DNA of 64,000 nt from Rhodospirillales bacterium. Its GTDB lineage: Bacteria > Pseudomonadota > Alphaproteobacteria > Micavibrionales > Micavibrionaceae. This document shows positions 17,163 to 25,722 of this stretch, one piece after another. The notes under the pieces were generated by a model. That model was not told where the DNA came from. It worked only from the letters and a program-made list of their open reading frames with translations, and searched no databases. Positions within the stretch are counted from its first letter, which is position 1, and each line of letters starts with the position of its first letter. The stretch is taken from the NCBI GenBank assembly GCA_020638175.1, contig JACKJA010000002.1:930001-994000 (forward strand). Direction: 5' to 3'. Position numbers and translations under genes: made by a program.

Positions 17163-17933
17163 CTAGACGTTTCTTTCAACGGGCAGAGGCCCGAAACTCT
17201 GGGCCGTCGGCATGACTTCCAGCGTGTTGATGTTGACATGCGCCGGCAGGGTCGCCGACCAGTAAACCGTTTCGGCAACATCTTCGGCTGACAGCGGCTC
17301 CGTATGGGCGTAAACGGCGTCGGCTTTTTCCTTGTCGCCCTTGAAACGTGCCAGTGAAAAATCGGTGTGCGCCATGCCGGGCTCGATATTGGTGACGCGC
17401 ACGTGGGTGCCGTGCAGATCGGCGCGCAAAGCCAGAGAAAACTGTTTCACAAACGCCTTGGACGCACAGTAAACATTGCCCCCCGGATAAGGCCAGTTTC
17501 CGGCAATCGAACCGATATTGATGATATGCCCGCGCCCGCGCGCCACCATGCCGGGCAATACATGCCGGGTCATGTGAACCAGTGCCGTCACGTTGGTGGC
17601 GATCATCGAATCCCAGTCCTCAAGATTAGCGTCCTGAGCCGGCTCCAGCCCCAGCGCCCCGCCCGCGTTGTTAATCAGGCAGTCGATATCCTTGAAACCG
17701 TCAGGCAGATTATCGAGCGCCTGTTTCATCGCCGCATGGTCGGTGACGTCAAAACAGATCGTGTGGGTGTCGCCCTCTACAACTTCCTGCAACTGATGAA
17801 GCTTGTCGGAATTACGGCCATGCAGGATAACGCGTGATCCGTTGGCGGCAAAGCGCTTGGCAAACGCCGTCCCGAAACCGCTCGTGGCCCCGGTAATCAA
17901 AACGCATTGCGGTGTGTAAATTGGATAGCCCAT
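17163..17933 (-). CDS. Short-chain dehydrogenase/reductase, YdfG-like
   Basis: An NADP-dependent oxidoreductase of 256 residues. Motifs: LITGATSGFGTAFAKRFA (TGxxxGxG cofactor loop), LINNAGGALGLEPAQ (NNAG), the catalytic Ser in IINIGSIAGNWPYPGG and YCASKAFVKQF (YxxxK). The sequence is close to E. coli YdfG, which oxidises 3-hydroxy acids and L-allo-threonine, so a similar role is likely. The start codon comes 2 bp after the pntB stop, so it is translated from the transhydrogenase operon. Linking an NADP(H)-dependent enzyme to the transhydrogenase is plausible but unproven. Confidence 0.88.
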   Translation of the reverse strand: MGYPIYTPQCVLITGATSGFGTAFAKRFAANGSRVILHGRNSDKLHQLQEVVEGDTHTICFDVTDHAAMKQALDNLPDGFKDIDCLINNAGGALGLEPAQDANLEDWDSMIATNVTALVHMTRHVLPGMVARGRGHIINIGSIAGNWPYPGGNVYCASKAFVKQFSLALRADLHGTHVRVTNIEPGMAHTDFSLARFKGDKEKADAVYAHTEPLSAEDVAETVYWSATLPAHVNINTLEVMPTAQSFGPLPVERNV

Positions 17934-17935
17934 GG

Positions 17936-19324
17936 CTATTCCATCGCCTTGACGATGTCTTCCGTCATTTTCTTGGCATCGCCGAGCAGCATCATCGTGT
18001 TATCGGCATAGAACAGCGGGTTGTCGATCCCGGCATAGCCCGATCCCATCGAGCGTTTGACGAACAGCACCGTCCCGGCTTTTTCAACATCCAGAACCGG
18101 CATCCCGTAGATGGGTGAGGAGCTGTCATGCTTGGCCGCCGGGTTGGTGATATCGTTTGCACCAATCACGTACACCACGTCGGTCTGGGCGAAATCGCGG
18201 TTGATGTCTTCCAGCTCGAACACTTCGTCGTAAGGCACGTTGGCTTCGGCCAGCAGAACGTTCATGTGGCCTGGCATACGGCCCGCAACCGGGTGAATGG
18301 CGTATTTTACGTCAACGCCTTCCTTCTTCAGGATGTCAGCCATCTCGCGCAGCGCGTGCTGGGCCTGCGCCACCGCCATCCCGTAACCGGGAACGATGAT
18401 AACGCTGGATGCATTTTTCATGATATAGGCCGCATCATCCGCCGCGCCCATTTTGGCATTGCGGTCGCCGTGATCCGCCGCTGCGCCCGCGGCCTGTTCG
18501 CCGCCAAAGCCGCCAAGGATCACGTTAAAGAAGCTGCGGTTCATGCCCTTGCACATGATGTAGGACAGGATCGCACCGCTGGCGCCGACCAGCGCGCCGG
18601 TCACGATCAGCAGGTTGTTATGCAGCGTAAAGCCGATACCGGCCGCCGCCCACCCGGAATAGGAGTTGAGCATCGAAACGATCACCGGCATGTCTGCGCC
18701 GCCGATCGGGATAATCATCAAAACGCCGAGCGCGAGGCCCAGCAAGACAATCATCCAGAAGAAAAAGCCGCTGCCGGTCGCGCACAGAAGGATAACGAAC
18801 AAGAGCAACAAGCCGCCCAGCCCGGCATTGATCTGGTGCTGCATCGGGAATGTCACGGGCTTGCCGGAGATTTTACCCTGTAACTTGCCCCAGGCGATAA
18901 TCGAGCCGGTAAAGGTCACAGCCCCGATCGCGACGCCGAGCGCCATTTCGATCAGGCTGGCCGTTTTGATGGCGCCGGGCTCGCCGATGCCATAGCTTTC
19001 CGGGGAATAGAATGCCGCCGCCGCGACAAAAACCGCCGCCAGACCGACCAGCGAGTGAAACGCCGCCACCAGTTGGGGCAGGGCTGTCATCTCGATTTTC
19101 TTGGCAATCACCGCGCCGATCGTCCCGCCGATCATAATGCCGAGGATAATCAATCCGTAAGAGGTCACCGTCGGCAGCATCAGCGTTGTCACAACCGCCA
19201 GCGCCATGCCGCTCATCCCGTAAACAAGACCGGACCGCGCGCTTTCCGGGTGCGACAAACCGCGCAGCGCCATAATAAAGCAGACGGACGATATCAGATA
19301 GGCCAAGGGGGCAAGTGTTTCCAT
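17936..19324 (-). CDS. pntB: NAD(P) transhydrogenase subunit beta
   Basis: PntB forms the NADP(H)-binding part and half of the membrane proton channel of the proton-translocating transhydrogenase, which makes NADPH from NADH at the expense of the proton gradient. The chosen ATG (19324) begins METLAPLAYLISSVCFIMAL. Several membrane helices fill residues 1-260; domain III follows with VIIVPGYGMAVAQAQHAL (GYGMAVAQ), HPVAGRMPGHMNVLLAEA and YVIGANDITNPAAKHD. The length (462 residues) is normal. It is separated from the pntAB gene by an unexpected solute-binding protein gene. Confidence 0.96.
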   Translation of the reverse strand: METLAPLAYLISSVCFIMALRGLSHPESARSGLVYGMSGMALAVVTTLMLPTVTSYGLIILGIMIGGTIGAVIAKKIEMTALPQLVAAFHSLVGLAAVFVAAAAFYSPESYGIGEPGAIKTASLIEMALGVAIGAVTFTGSIIAWGKLQGKISGKPVTFPMQHQINAGLGGLLLLFVILLCATGSGFFFWMIVLLGLALGVLMIIPIGGADMPVIVSMLNSYSGWAAAGIGFTLHNNLLIVTGALVGASGAILSYIMCKGMNRSFFNVILGGFGGEQAAGAAADHGDRNAKMGAADDAAYIMKNASSVIIVPGYGMAVAQAQHALREMADILKKEGVDVKYAIHPVAGRMPGHMNVLLAEANVPYDEVFELEDINRDFAQTDVVYVIGANDITNPAAKHDSSSPIYGMPVLDVEKAGTVLFVKRSMGSGYAGIDNPLFYADNTMMLLGDAKKMTEDIVKAME

Positions 19325-19331
19325 TGGTATA

Positions 19332-20219
19332 TTAGTCCTCTTTTTTTTCTTCGTGTTGAGTCTGGTACGGCTTGGCAACGCGGCTAAACGCGCCGGGATA
19401 GTCGGATTCGTATTTGTCGAGAATCCGGTCGATCACGCCGCTGTTCTGGAGCTGCTGCGTGGCTGTGTTAAGAAGAGACAGCAATTCACGTTCGTGAATG
19501 TCAATCGCCGTCGTTACGCCGTAAACGCGCAGCGGCTTGTCCGGCGCGAGCCTGCGGATCTTGCCGGGATTGTTCTTCATGAAGCCGGAGGCCTGGCCGT
19601 GATTCGTAAAGGTGATGTCGGCTTTACCCATAGAGACGTTGATGAGTTGGTTAATATCCGTCTCCATGATGGTCAGTTGCAGCCGTCGGGCTTTCGGGAA
19701 ATCTTCAGTGGCGATGTCTTCCGTTACGCCGCCGTCTATGGCGGCGATGGTTACGGCAGGGTCGTTGATGGCACTCATCATGTTATCGTCGAAACGATGG
19801 TCGTCGGCGCGAACGTAGGCTTCGATCGCGTTGAAGAAAACCGGAACGGTAAAGGCGCTCTGGACGCCATCCTTGGCATCGGCCCATTTGCCGGCGCACA
19901 TAGCGTCGATTTTCCCGGATTGCAGGGCGGCGGGCACATCGCCCCAGCCGACTTCCTGCGTCCATTCGATGTTCAGTCCTGTGGCTTTGGCCAGCGCTTC
20001 CATGTATTCGGGAAAAATGCCGGAAAATTCACCAGTATTCGGGTCGCGCATGATGACCGGTTCGTAATAATTGTAACCGCAGCGGATTGTCCGGGTTTTT
20101 ATAATGTGGTCGTAAGCGCTTTCTTTGCCGGCGTCAGCCGCTATAGCCGTCTCTCTCACCGTCAGAATGCTGGCGGCAACGACTAAGCAGATGATGGTGA
20201 CGGTCCAGAGGGATTTCAC
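19332..20219 (-). CDS. Periplasmic solute-binding protein, family 3-like, inside the pnt operon
   Basis: A 295-residue exported protein of the amino acid/ligand-binding family 3 type. A GTG start at 20219 is chosen because AAAGGGG lies 8 bases upstream; it gives a signal peptide (LWTVTIICLVVAASILTV, then TAIAADAG). The mature part starts with IIKTRTIRCGYNYYEPVIMR and continues with GIFPEYMEALAKATGLNIEW, typical for lobe 1, and GKIDAMCAGKWADAKDG. Lobe 2 contains VAAIDGGVTEDIA-like and FTNHGQASGFMKNNPGK blocks. No permease or ATPase gene is nearby. It sits 4 bp after pntAB and 7 bp before pntB, so it must be co-expressed with a transhydrogenase it has no known link to. Confidence 0.88.
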   Translation of the reverse strand: MKSLWTVTIICLVVAASILTVRETAIAADAGKESAYDHIIKTRTIRCGYNYYEPVIMRDPNTGEFSGIFPEYMEALAKATGLNIEWTQEVGWGDVPAALQSGKIDAMCAGKWADAKDGVQSAFTVPVFFNAIEAYVRADDHRFDDNMMSAINDPAVTIAAIDGGVTEDIATEDFPKARRLQLTIMETDINQLINVSMGKADITFTNHGQASGFMKNNPGKIRRLAPDKPLRVYGVTTAIDIHERELLSLLNTATQQLQNSGVIDRILDKYESDYPGAFSRVAKPYQTQHEEKKED

Positions 20220-20223
20220 GTTC

Positions 20224-20628
20224 TTACCCCTTTTTCTTAAACATGTGCAGCATCCGGCGCGACACGATAAAGCCGCCAAAGATGTTCACGGAGGCGAGGA
20301 TCACCGCGAGAAACCCCAGAAACTGGGAAAATCCGTTATGCGAAGCCCCCGCCGCCAGCAGCGCACCGACGATAATCACCGAAGAAATCGCATTCGTCAC
20401 CGCCATCAGCGGCGAGTGCAGGGCCGGGGTAACACGCCAGACCACGTAATAACCGACAAAACAGGCCAGCACGAAAACGGTCAAACCGGTCACCAGAAAG
20501 CCGTCGCCGTGATCGCCCGTCGCCATGGAATGTGAGGCTTCTATGGCCATGGCCGCTGTCTGGTCCGCCAGCGCCTTTGTCTGATTCGCCAGTTCGGCCA
20601 GACTCTCGGATAATGTGTTGTTACTCAT
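20224..20628 (-). CDS. pntAB: NAD(P) transhydrogenase subunit alpha, membrane part
   Basis: The alpha-2 membrane subunit of the split transhydrogenase. Of 134 residues the last 90 form three membrane helices (LVTGLTVFVLACFVGYYVVW; AISSVIIVGALLAAGA; FLGFLAVILASVNIFGGFIV) and include the family motif VTPALHSPLMAVTNAIS. The first 40 residues are a polar Ala/Glu/Thr/Gln-rich helix that is longer than in many relatives. It follows pntAA after 12 bp. Confidence 0.94.
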   Translation of the reverse strand: MSNNTLSESLAELANQTKALADQTAAMAIEASHSMATGDHGDGFLVTGLTVFVLACFVGYYVVWRVTPALHSPLMAVTNAISSVIIVGALLAAGASHNGFSQFLGFLAVILASVNIFGGFIVSRRMLHMFKKKG

Positions 20629-20640
20629 GGTTCACGATCC

Positions 20641-21936
20641 TTATTTTTTTGTCGTGGTTGATGTCTTGGCGGCCGCTTTTTTTGCCGCCGGTTTTTTAGC
20701 TGTCGTTTTTTTCGTCGCCGGTGCCTTGGAAACCGGTTTTTTGGCCGCAGGCTTTGGCTTGGCCGCTGTTTCCTTTTTTGCGGCGGGCTCTTTGGCTTTC
20801 GCCGCCCCGAATTGCGGGTGAACGACTTTGCCGCCGCTGGTCAGGAGGATGCCTTGGACGATCTCGTCTTCCCGGTTGATCGCCAGTTTGCCGCTGTCCT
20901 TGTCGACGAGCAAATTCATCAGGTTCAAAAGGTTCTTGGCGTAAAGCGCGGCGGCGCTGGCCGCCAGACGGCTCGGCACGTTTTTGTGGCCGACGATGAT
21001 AACGCCGTGCTTCTCAACGACTTTTCCGGCTTCGGTCAGGTCGCAGTTGCCACCGGTTTCCGCTGCCAGATCGACAATCACCGCGCCCGGTTTCATGGTC
21101 TTGACCATCGCCTCGGTAATCAGTTTCGGCGCCGGACGACCGGGGATCAGGGCCGTGGTAATCACAATATCCTGCTTGGCGATGTGTTCTTCGGTCAGAG
21201 CGGCCTGTTTCTTTTTATACTCGGCCGACATTTCCTTGGCATAACCGCCCGCGGTTTCAGCCTGTTTGAATTCTTCGTCCTCGACGGCAACGAACGTCCC
21301 GCCCAGTGATTGCACCTGTTCCTTGGCAGCCGGCCGGACATCGGTGGCTGATACAACAGCGCCCAGACGTTTGGCGGTCGCAATCGCCTGCAACCCTGCA
21401 ACGCCGGCGCCCATAACAAACACTTTCGCCGGGGGAACGGTTCCGGCAGCGGTCATCATCATCGGAAAGCCGCGGTTGAATTGCTCGGCGGCATCCAGAA
21501 CGGATTTGTATCCGGCAAGGTTTGACTGGGACGACAGGACGTCCATCGCTTGCGCCCGGCTGATTCGCGGCACCAGCTCCATGGTCATGGCGTCGATCCC
21601 GGCCTTTGCCAGTGATTCGATCAGGGCGCCGTTCTGGTAAGGTGCAAGCATACCGATCAGCAGCGCGCCTTTTTTCAGGTCTTTCAACGCCGTAGCGGCA
21701 GGCGGCTGAACGCACAGGACAATATCGGCGCTTTTCAAGGTTTCATCGGCACTTTTGGCAATTTTGGCTCCGGCCTCTTTAAAGGCGTCATCGGTGAAGG
21801 ACGCTTTTTGCCCGGCGCCCGATTCGATAGTGACGCTGCAGCCCAGCGCCGTGTATTTTTTAACCGTTTCCGGAGAGGCGGCAACGCGGGCCTCATCAGC
21901 GGCTGTTTCTTTCAGGACGGCAATTTTTAAACTCAC
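20641..21936 (-). CDS. pntAA: NAD(P) transhydrogenase subunit alpha, NAD-binding part, with a Lys/Ala-rich tail
   Basis: The NAD(H)-binding subunit. The N-terminal MSLKIAVLKETAADEARVAA, the RISRAQAMDVLSSQSNLAGY loop and the Rossmann motif VFVMGAGVAGLQAIATAKRL are diagnostic, as is VIVDLAAETGGNCDLTEAG. The start is GTG. The catalytic part ends near residue 380; the last about 50 residues are almost only Lys, Ala, Pro and Thr (AAKKPVSKAPATKKTTAKK and similar), like histone H1/AlgP tails. Such a tail is not part of the family and is genuine, since the stop is just before pntAB. Promoter likely in the 250 bp gap toward tolC. Confidence 0.95.
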   Translation of the reverse strand: MSLKIAVLKETAADEARVAASPETVKKYTALGCSVTIESGAGQKASFTDDAFKEAGAKIAKSADETLKSADIVLCVQPPAATALKDLKKGALLIGMLAPYQNGALIESLAKAGIDAMTMELVPRISRAQAMDVLSSQSNLAGYKSVLDAAEQFNRGFPMMMTAAGTVPPAKVFVMGAGVAGLQAIATAKRLGAVVSATDVRPAAKEQVQSLGGTFVAVEDEEFKQAETAGGYAKEMSAEYKKKQAALTEEHIAKQDIVITTALIPGRPAPKLITEAMVKTMKPGAVIVDLAAETGGNCDLTEAGKVVEKHGVIIVGHKNVPSRLAASAAALYAKNLLNLMNLLVDKDSGKLAINREDEIVQGILLTSGGKVVHPQFGAAKAKEPAAKKETAAKPKPAAKKPVSKAPATKKTTAKKPAAKKAAAKTSTTTKK

Positions 21937-22187
21937 GGATAGGCACCCCTGTACAAGCTGTCGGTTTTTGAAATGAATACAAAGGAATATGTGACATCTT
22001 TGACGCTTTGTGAAGAGGGCGCCGCCATGTTTTTCACAGCGATGTGTGATTTTATATAGTTATGTTATTATCGGTTTCTCATATAACAGGAACAGGCTTG
22101 CTTTCCGGTGTGTTCTTGGTTAGATTCTATATAAGATTCTTGCGCATGCCGCGTCTTTTTTCATCTTTGTCCCAGCGACGTTTCTAT
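21937..22187. promoter_or_regulatory. Divergent intergenic region between pntAA and the TolC-like gene
   Basis: About 250 bp of AT-rich DNA from which both operons must start. No clear operator was recognised. A run TTATATAGTTATGTTATTAT near 22050-22070 is a candidate -10 rich area, but no confident promoter can be called. Confidence 0.35.
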
Positions 22188-23528
22188 ATGACCGATAAAA
22201 AATACCTATTGAAAACCGGATTATGGACGGCAGGGGCTGTTTTAGCGCTTTGCTCTTCTACGACGGTGCGCGCCGAGCCTTTGTCGTCGGCTGTGCAAGC
22301 GGCGCTGAATAATCACCCGACCGTTGAGGCGGCGATGGCCGCCCGCGATGCCGCGATGGAAGAAAAGAACGAGTATTTCGACGGTTATTTCCCGCAAGTG
22401 GAAGTGCGCAGCGCTGCCGGACGGATTTACGGGGATAACAGCACCAGCCGCGGTTTGAGCGTAACGCGCGGCGCGGGCTATTCCGGCTTTTGGGAGGGGT
22501 CCGTGACGATGACCCAGCTCCTGTTTGATGCGGGGAGCACGCAAAACCGGGTGGAAGCCGCGGCCGCCCGTGAAACGGCCGCCGATTACAAGATTATAGA
22601 TACGCGCGAGCAAATGGCGCTGCGGACGGTGCTGTCCTATCTGGATGTTATGCGGGGCCGGGAAGCGCTGGCGGCGGCGCTGGCCCATAAGGGGAAAATC
22701 GACGACTACATCGCGCGGATTGGCCGGATGGTCGATGAGGGCGCGGCAGATGCCTCGATGACGGTGCAGGCGCGGGATGTCCGGACCCAGCTGGAGGATA
22801 CGCTGATCTCTCTGGAAGGGCAGCTTCGCAAAAGCGCCGCCGAGTATGCCGAAATTACAGGCCATGAGCCCGACGAAGATATGAACCGCCCGTCACCGGA
22901 GGACGGGATTTTGCCGTCCTCAACGGAGGATGCCTTGAAGATGGCGCTGGAAACGCACCCCAGCTTGATCGCGGCGTCTTTGTCCGGCGAATCGTATGAC
23001 CATGAGGCCCGGTCCGAGCGGGCAAAGCTGACCCCGGCGCTTAACGGCGAGCTGTCGTACCTGAAACGTGACCAAAGGGACATTATCGGCGGCGAAGTAA
23101 CGGATGCTCGCGCTTTAGTGCGGATGAACTGGAAGTTTAATGTTGCCGGCGCCGAGCGCGCCCGCCTGCGCAAGGCCGAATACCGCAAGGCCGAAAGCCT
23201 TGCTAAAAGGGAAGAAATGGAGCGGACGGTAGCCAAGGCTGTGCAAGTTGCTTACAGCGATCTGGAAACGGCGCAGCGGCAGCTGGATGTCCTGCGTGAA
23301 CGCGTTGATCTGAACCGTGACTTGCTGGCGACCTATGAGCAGCAGTTTGAGGCTTCACGCGTGAATCTCCTGCAATTACTGCAGGCAGAAAACACACTGT
23401 TTAACGCCAAGCTGGAGCGCATGAACGGTGAATATCGCTATATCGGCGCGCAATATGCAGCCTTGGCAGGAATGGGCAATCTTCAGGATGCCCTGAACGT
23501 AGTGCCGGTTCAAACGGATGGACAGTAA
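22188..23528 (+). CDS. TolC-family outer membrane channel protein of a type I secretion system
   Basis: An outer membrane trimeric channel, 446 residues from the chosen ATG. The start at 22188 gives a Sec signal peptide with hydrophobic core LWTAGAVLALC and an AxA-type end (TTVRAEPL); an upstream in-frame ATG at 22062 would add an unlikely 42 residues. The mature part is the repeated helical/strand plan of the family: SSAVQAALNNHPTVEAAMAA, VTMTQLLFDAGSTQNRVEAA in the first half, and VNLLQLLQAENTLFNAKLE near the end. The stop overlaps the next gene by 11 bp, and the exporter and adaptor follow, so all three form one system. Confidence 0.93.
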   Translation: MTDKKYLLKTGLWTAGAVLALCSSTTVRAEPLSSAVQAALNNHPTVEAAMAARDAAMEEKNEYFDGYFPQVEVRSAAGRIYGDNSTSRGLSVTRGAGYSGFWEGSVTMTQLLFDAGSTQNRVEAAAARETAADYKIIDTREQMALRTVLSYLDVMRGREALAAALAHKGKIDDYIARIGRMVDEGAADASMTVQARDVRTQLEDTLISLEGQLRKSAAEYAEITGHEPDEDMNRPSPEDGILPSSTEDALKMALETHPSLIAASLSGESYDHEARSERAKLTPALNGELSYLKRDQRDIIGGEVTDARALVRMNWKFNVAGAERARLRKAEYRKAESLAKREEMERTVAKAVQVAYSDLETAQRQLDVLRERVDLNRDLLATYEQQFEASRVNLLQLLQAENTLFNAKLERMNGEYRYIGAQYAALAGMGNLQDALNVVPVQTDGQ

Positions 23529-25722
23529 TACCGATAAAAAAGCCGGTAAGGCCGGGAAAAGCCAGAACAGTACCGGGCAGGAAAAACCGCAGGGGCATAC
23601 CGTTGATCCCTTGCTGGAGTGCCTTGTTCACCTGACCGCTCACTATGGCCGCGCCAAGTCATCAGAGGCGATCAAGGCCGGTCTGGCCTATGATGAAAAC
23701 GGTATGGGCCCCCATTTGTTTTGCGAGGCGGCGGATCGTTTGGGCTTGAAAACCCGGATTGTGCAACAGGCTCATATTGAAAAAATATCCGAGGCGGCGT
23801 TGCCCGCGGTTCTCATTCTTAAAAATGCACAGGCCTGTGTGTTGATGGCAGTCGATGCGGCAAAGGGCCATGCAAAAGTCTTTTTGCCCGAAAGCGGCGC
23901 TGAAAAAGCCGTGAAGTTATCGGATCTGAAAAAAAGTGCCGCCGGCTATGTCATTCACATTCATCCGCGCGCCGAGTTTGCCGATCCGTCTACGCCGGAA
24001 AAGGATGACGTTGATCGCCACTGGTTCTGGGGCGTGTTCTGGAACAACCGCGGGCTTTACGGGCGGGTGGCGCTCGCCGCTGTGCTCATCAATTTGTTCG
24101 GGTTGGTCAGCCCGCTGTTTATTATGAATTTCTACAACCGGGTGATCCCGAATAATGCCATTGAAACGGGCTGGGCGCTGGCGATCGGCGCGCTGATGGC
24201 GTTCACGTTTGATTTTATCATGCGGACCCTGCGCGGTTATTTTATCGATCTGGCCGGGCGGCGGATTGACGTGGTGGCATCGCGCCGGATTTACGATCAG
24301 CTTCTGGATATCCGGCTGGCCGGGCGGCCATCGTCAAGCGGCGCTTTTGCCAATATGCTACGCGATTTCGACAGCGTGCGCGATTTCATGACATCGGCGA
24401 CGATGACGGCTGTGGTGGACCTGCCTTTTACTTTGTTCTATTTGCTGGTGATCTACCTTCTGGGCGGCCCGGTGGCGTTTATGCTGGCATGCCTGATTCT
24501 GGTGGTGATCGGCGCGGGGATGGCGCTGCAATATCCGCTGAAAATGATGGTGCGCAAATCCCTGCACGCGGCCGAGATTAAACACGGTTTGCTGGTCGAG
24601 ACGATTGGCGGGCTGGAAACGATCAAGGCGATTGGCGCTGATGGCCGCTTGCGCGCCCGCTATGGCACGCTGGTCGGGGAGGCTGCCGCCACAGGCCAAA
24701 AATCCCGTTTTGTATCGGCGCTGGGGGTGAACGTTGCGACGTTCCTGCAGCAAAGCGCTACGATCATTATTGTTCTGATGGGCATGTACCTGGTGCAACA
24801 GGGGCAAATGTCGATGGGCGCGCTGATCGCCTGTGTCTTGCTCGGTGGCCGGGCGATTGCGCCGATCGGACAGGTGGCAAACCTTCTGGCCCGTTATCAT
24901 CAGGCGCGCGGATCGCTGGCGACCCTGAACAAGGTGATGAGCTTGCCGGTCGAACGGCCACAGGACAAACAATTCCTGCACCGCCCGTCCCTGCAGGGCA
25001 AAATAGCGTTCGATAACGTGTCTTTTGCCTATCCGGGGACAGCGCGGTCGGTTTTGAATGACGTGTCCTTTACGATCGAGGCCGGGGAAAAGGTCGGGTT
25101 GATTGGCCGGATCGGATCGGGGAAAAGCACAATCGCCCGGATGATGCTGGGGCTCTACGAGCCGGATCAGGGCGCGCTTTATGCCGATGATACCGACTAT
25201 CGCCAGATCGACCCTGCTGATTTGCGCCGGAACATGGCTTATATCGCGCAGGATGTCGTGCTGTTCCGCGGTACGATCCGTGAGAATATAACCGTTGCCA
25301 ACCCGCAGGCCAGCGAAGGCGAAATACTGGCGGCAGCCAAAGCCTCCGGCGTTCATGAGTTTGTTTCCCGCCACCCGATGGGCTATGACGCCCCGGTCGG
25401 GGAGCGCGGTGAAGGGTTGTCCGGCGGGCAGAGGCAGGCCGTCGCGCTGGCCCGTGCCATGCTGTCCCGCCCCAATATTTTTATCTGTGACGAGCCGACC
25501 AACGCCATGGATGTGCAGGCCGAAGAAGCCTTTACCCGCCATATCCGCCAGCAGGTCGCCGACAAGACGTTTATCCTTATTACCCACCGCCAGAATTTGC
25601 TGGCGCTGGTCGACCGGTTGATCCTGATGGATCAGGGCCGGGTAATTGTTGACGGCCCGCGGGACAAGGTTATCGCCGCGCTGGCACAGGGCAAAGTCGA
25701 AGTGCCGAAGGAGGGATCATGA
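23518..25722 (+). CDS. Type I secretion ABC transporter (permease/ATPase)
   Basis: Inner membrane exporter, 734 residues. Residues about 35-150 form a C39-peptidase-like domain that lacks an obvious catalytic Cys-His arrangement, as in the HlyB group, and serves substrate binding. The membrane domain (about 180-460) has DFDSVRDFMTSATMTAVVD and SLHAAEIKHGLLVETIGG, typical of T1SS permeases. The ATPase has Walker A GRIGSGKST (near 532), Q-loop YIAQDVVLFRGTIRENI, signature LSGGQRQ (near 634), Walker B IFICDEPT and an H-loop ITHR. It shares 11 bp with the TolC gene and 4 bp (ATGA) with the HlyD gene. Likely substrate: the large protein encoded at 30154-33591. Confidence 0.95.
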   Translation: MDSNTDKKAGKAGKSQNSTGQEKPQGHTVDPLLECLVHLTAHYGRAKSSEAIKAGLAYDENGMGPHLFCEAADRLGLKTRIVQQAHIEKISEAALPAVLILKNAQACVLMAVDAAKGHAKVFLPESGAEKAVKLSDLKKSAAGYVIHIHPRAEFADPSTPEKDDVDRHWFWGVFWNNRGLYGRVALAAVLINLFGLVSPLFIMNFYNRVIPNNAIETGWALAIGALMAFTFDFIMRTLRGYFIDLAGRRIDVVASRRIYDQLLDIRLAGRPSSSGAFANMLRDFDSVRDFMTSATMTAVVDLPFTLFYLLVIYLLGGPVAFMLACLILVVIGAGMALQYPLKMMVRKSLHAAEIKHGLLVETIGGLETIKAIGADGRLRARYGTLVGEAAATGQKSRFVSALGVNVATFLQQSATIIIVLMGMYLVQQGQMSMGALIACVLLGGRAIAPIGQVANLLARYHQARGSLATLNKVMSLPVERPQDKQFLHRPSLQGKIAFDNVSFAYPGTARSVLNDVSFTIEAGEKVGLIGRIGSGKSTIARMMLGLYEPDQGALYADDTDYRQIDPADLRRNMAYIAQDVVLFRGTIRENITVANPQASEGEILAAAKASGVHEFVSRHPMGYDAPVGERGEGLSGGQRQAVALARAMLSRPNIFICDEPTNAMDVQAEEAFTRHIRQQVADKTFILITHRQNLLALVDRLILMDQGRVIVDGPRDKVIAALAQGKVEVPKEGS

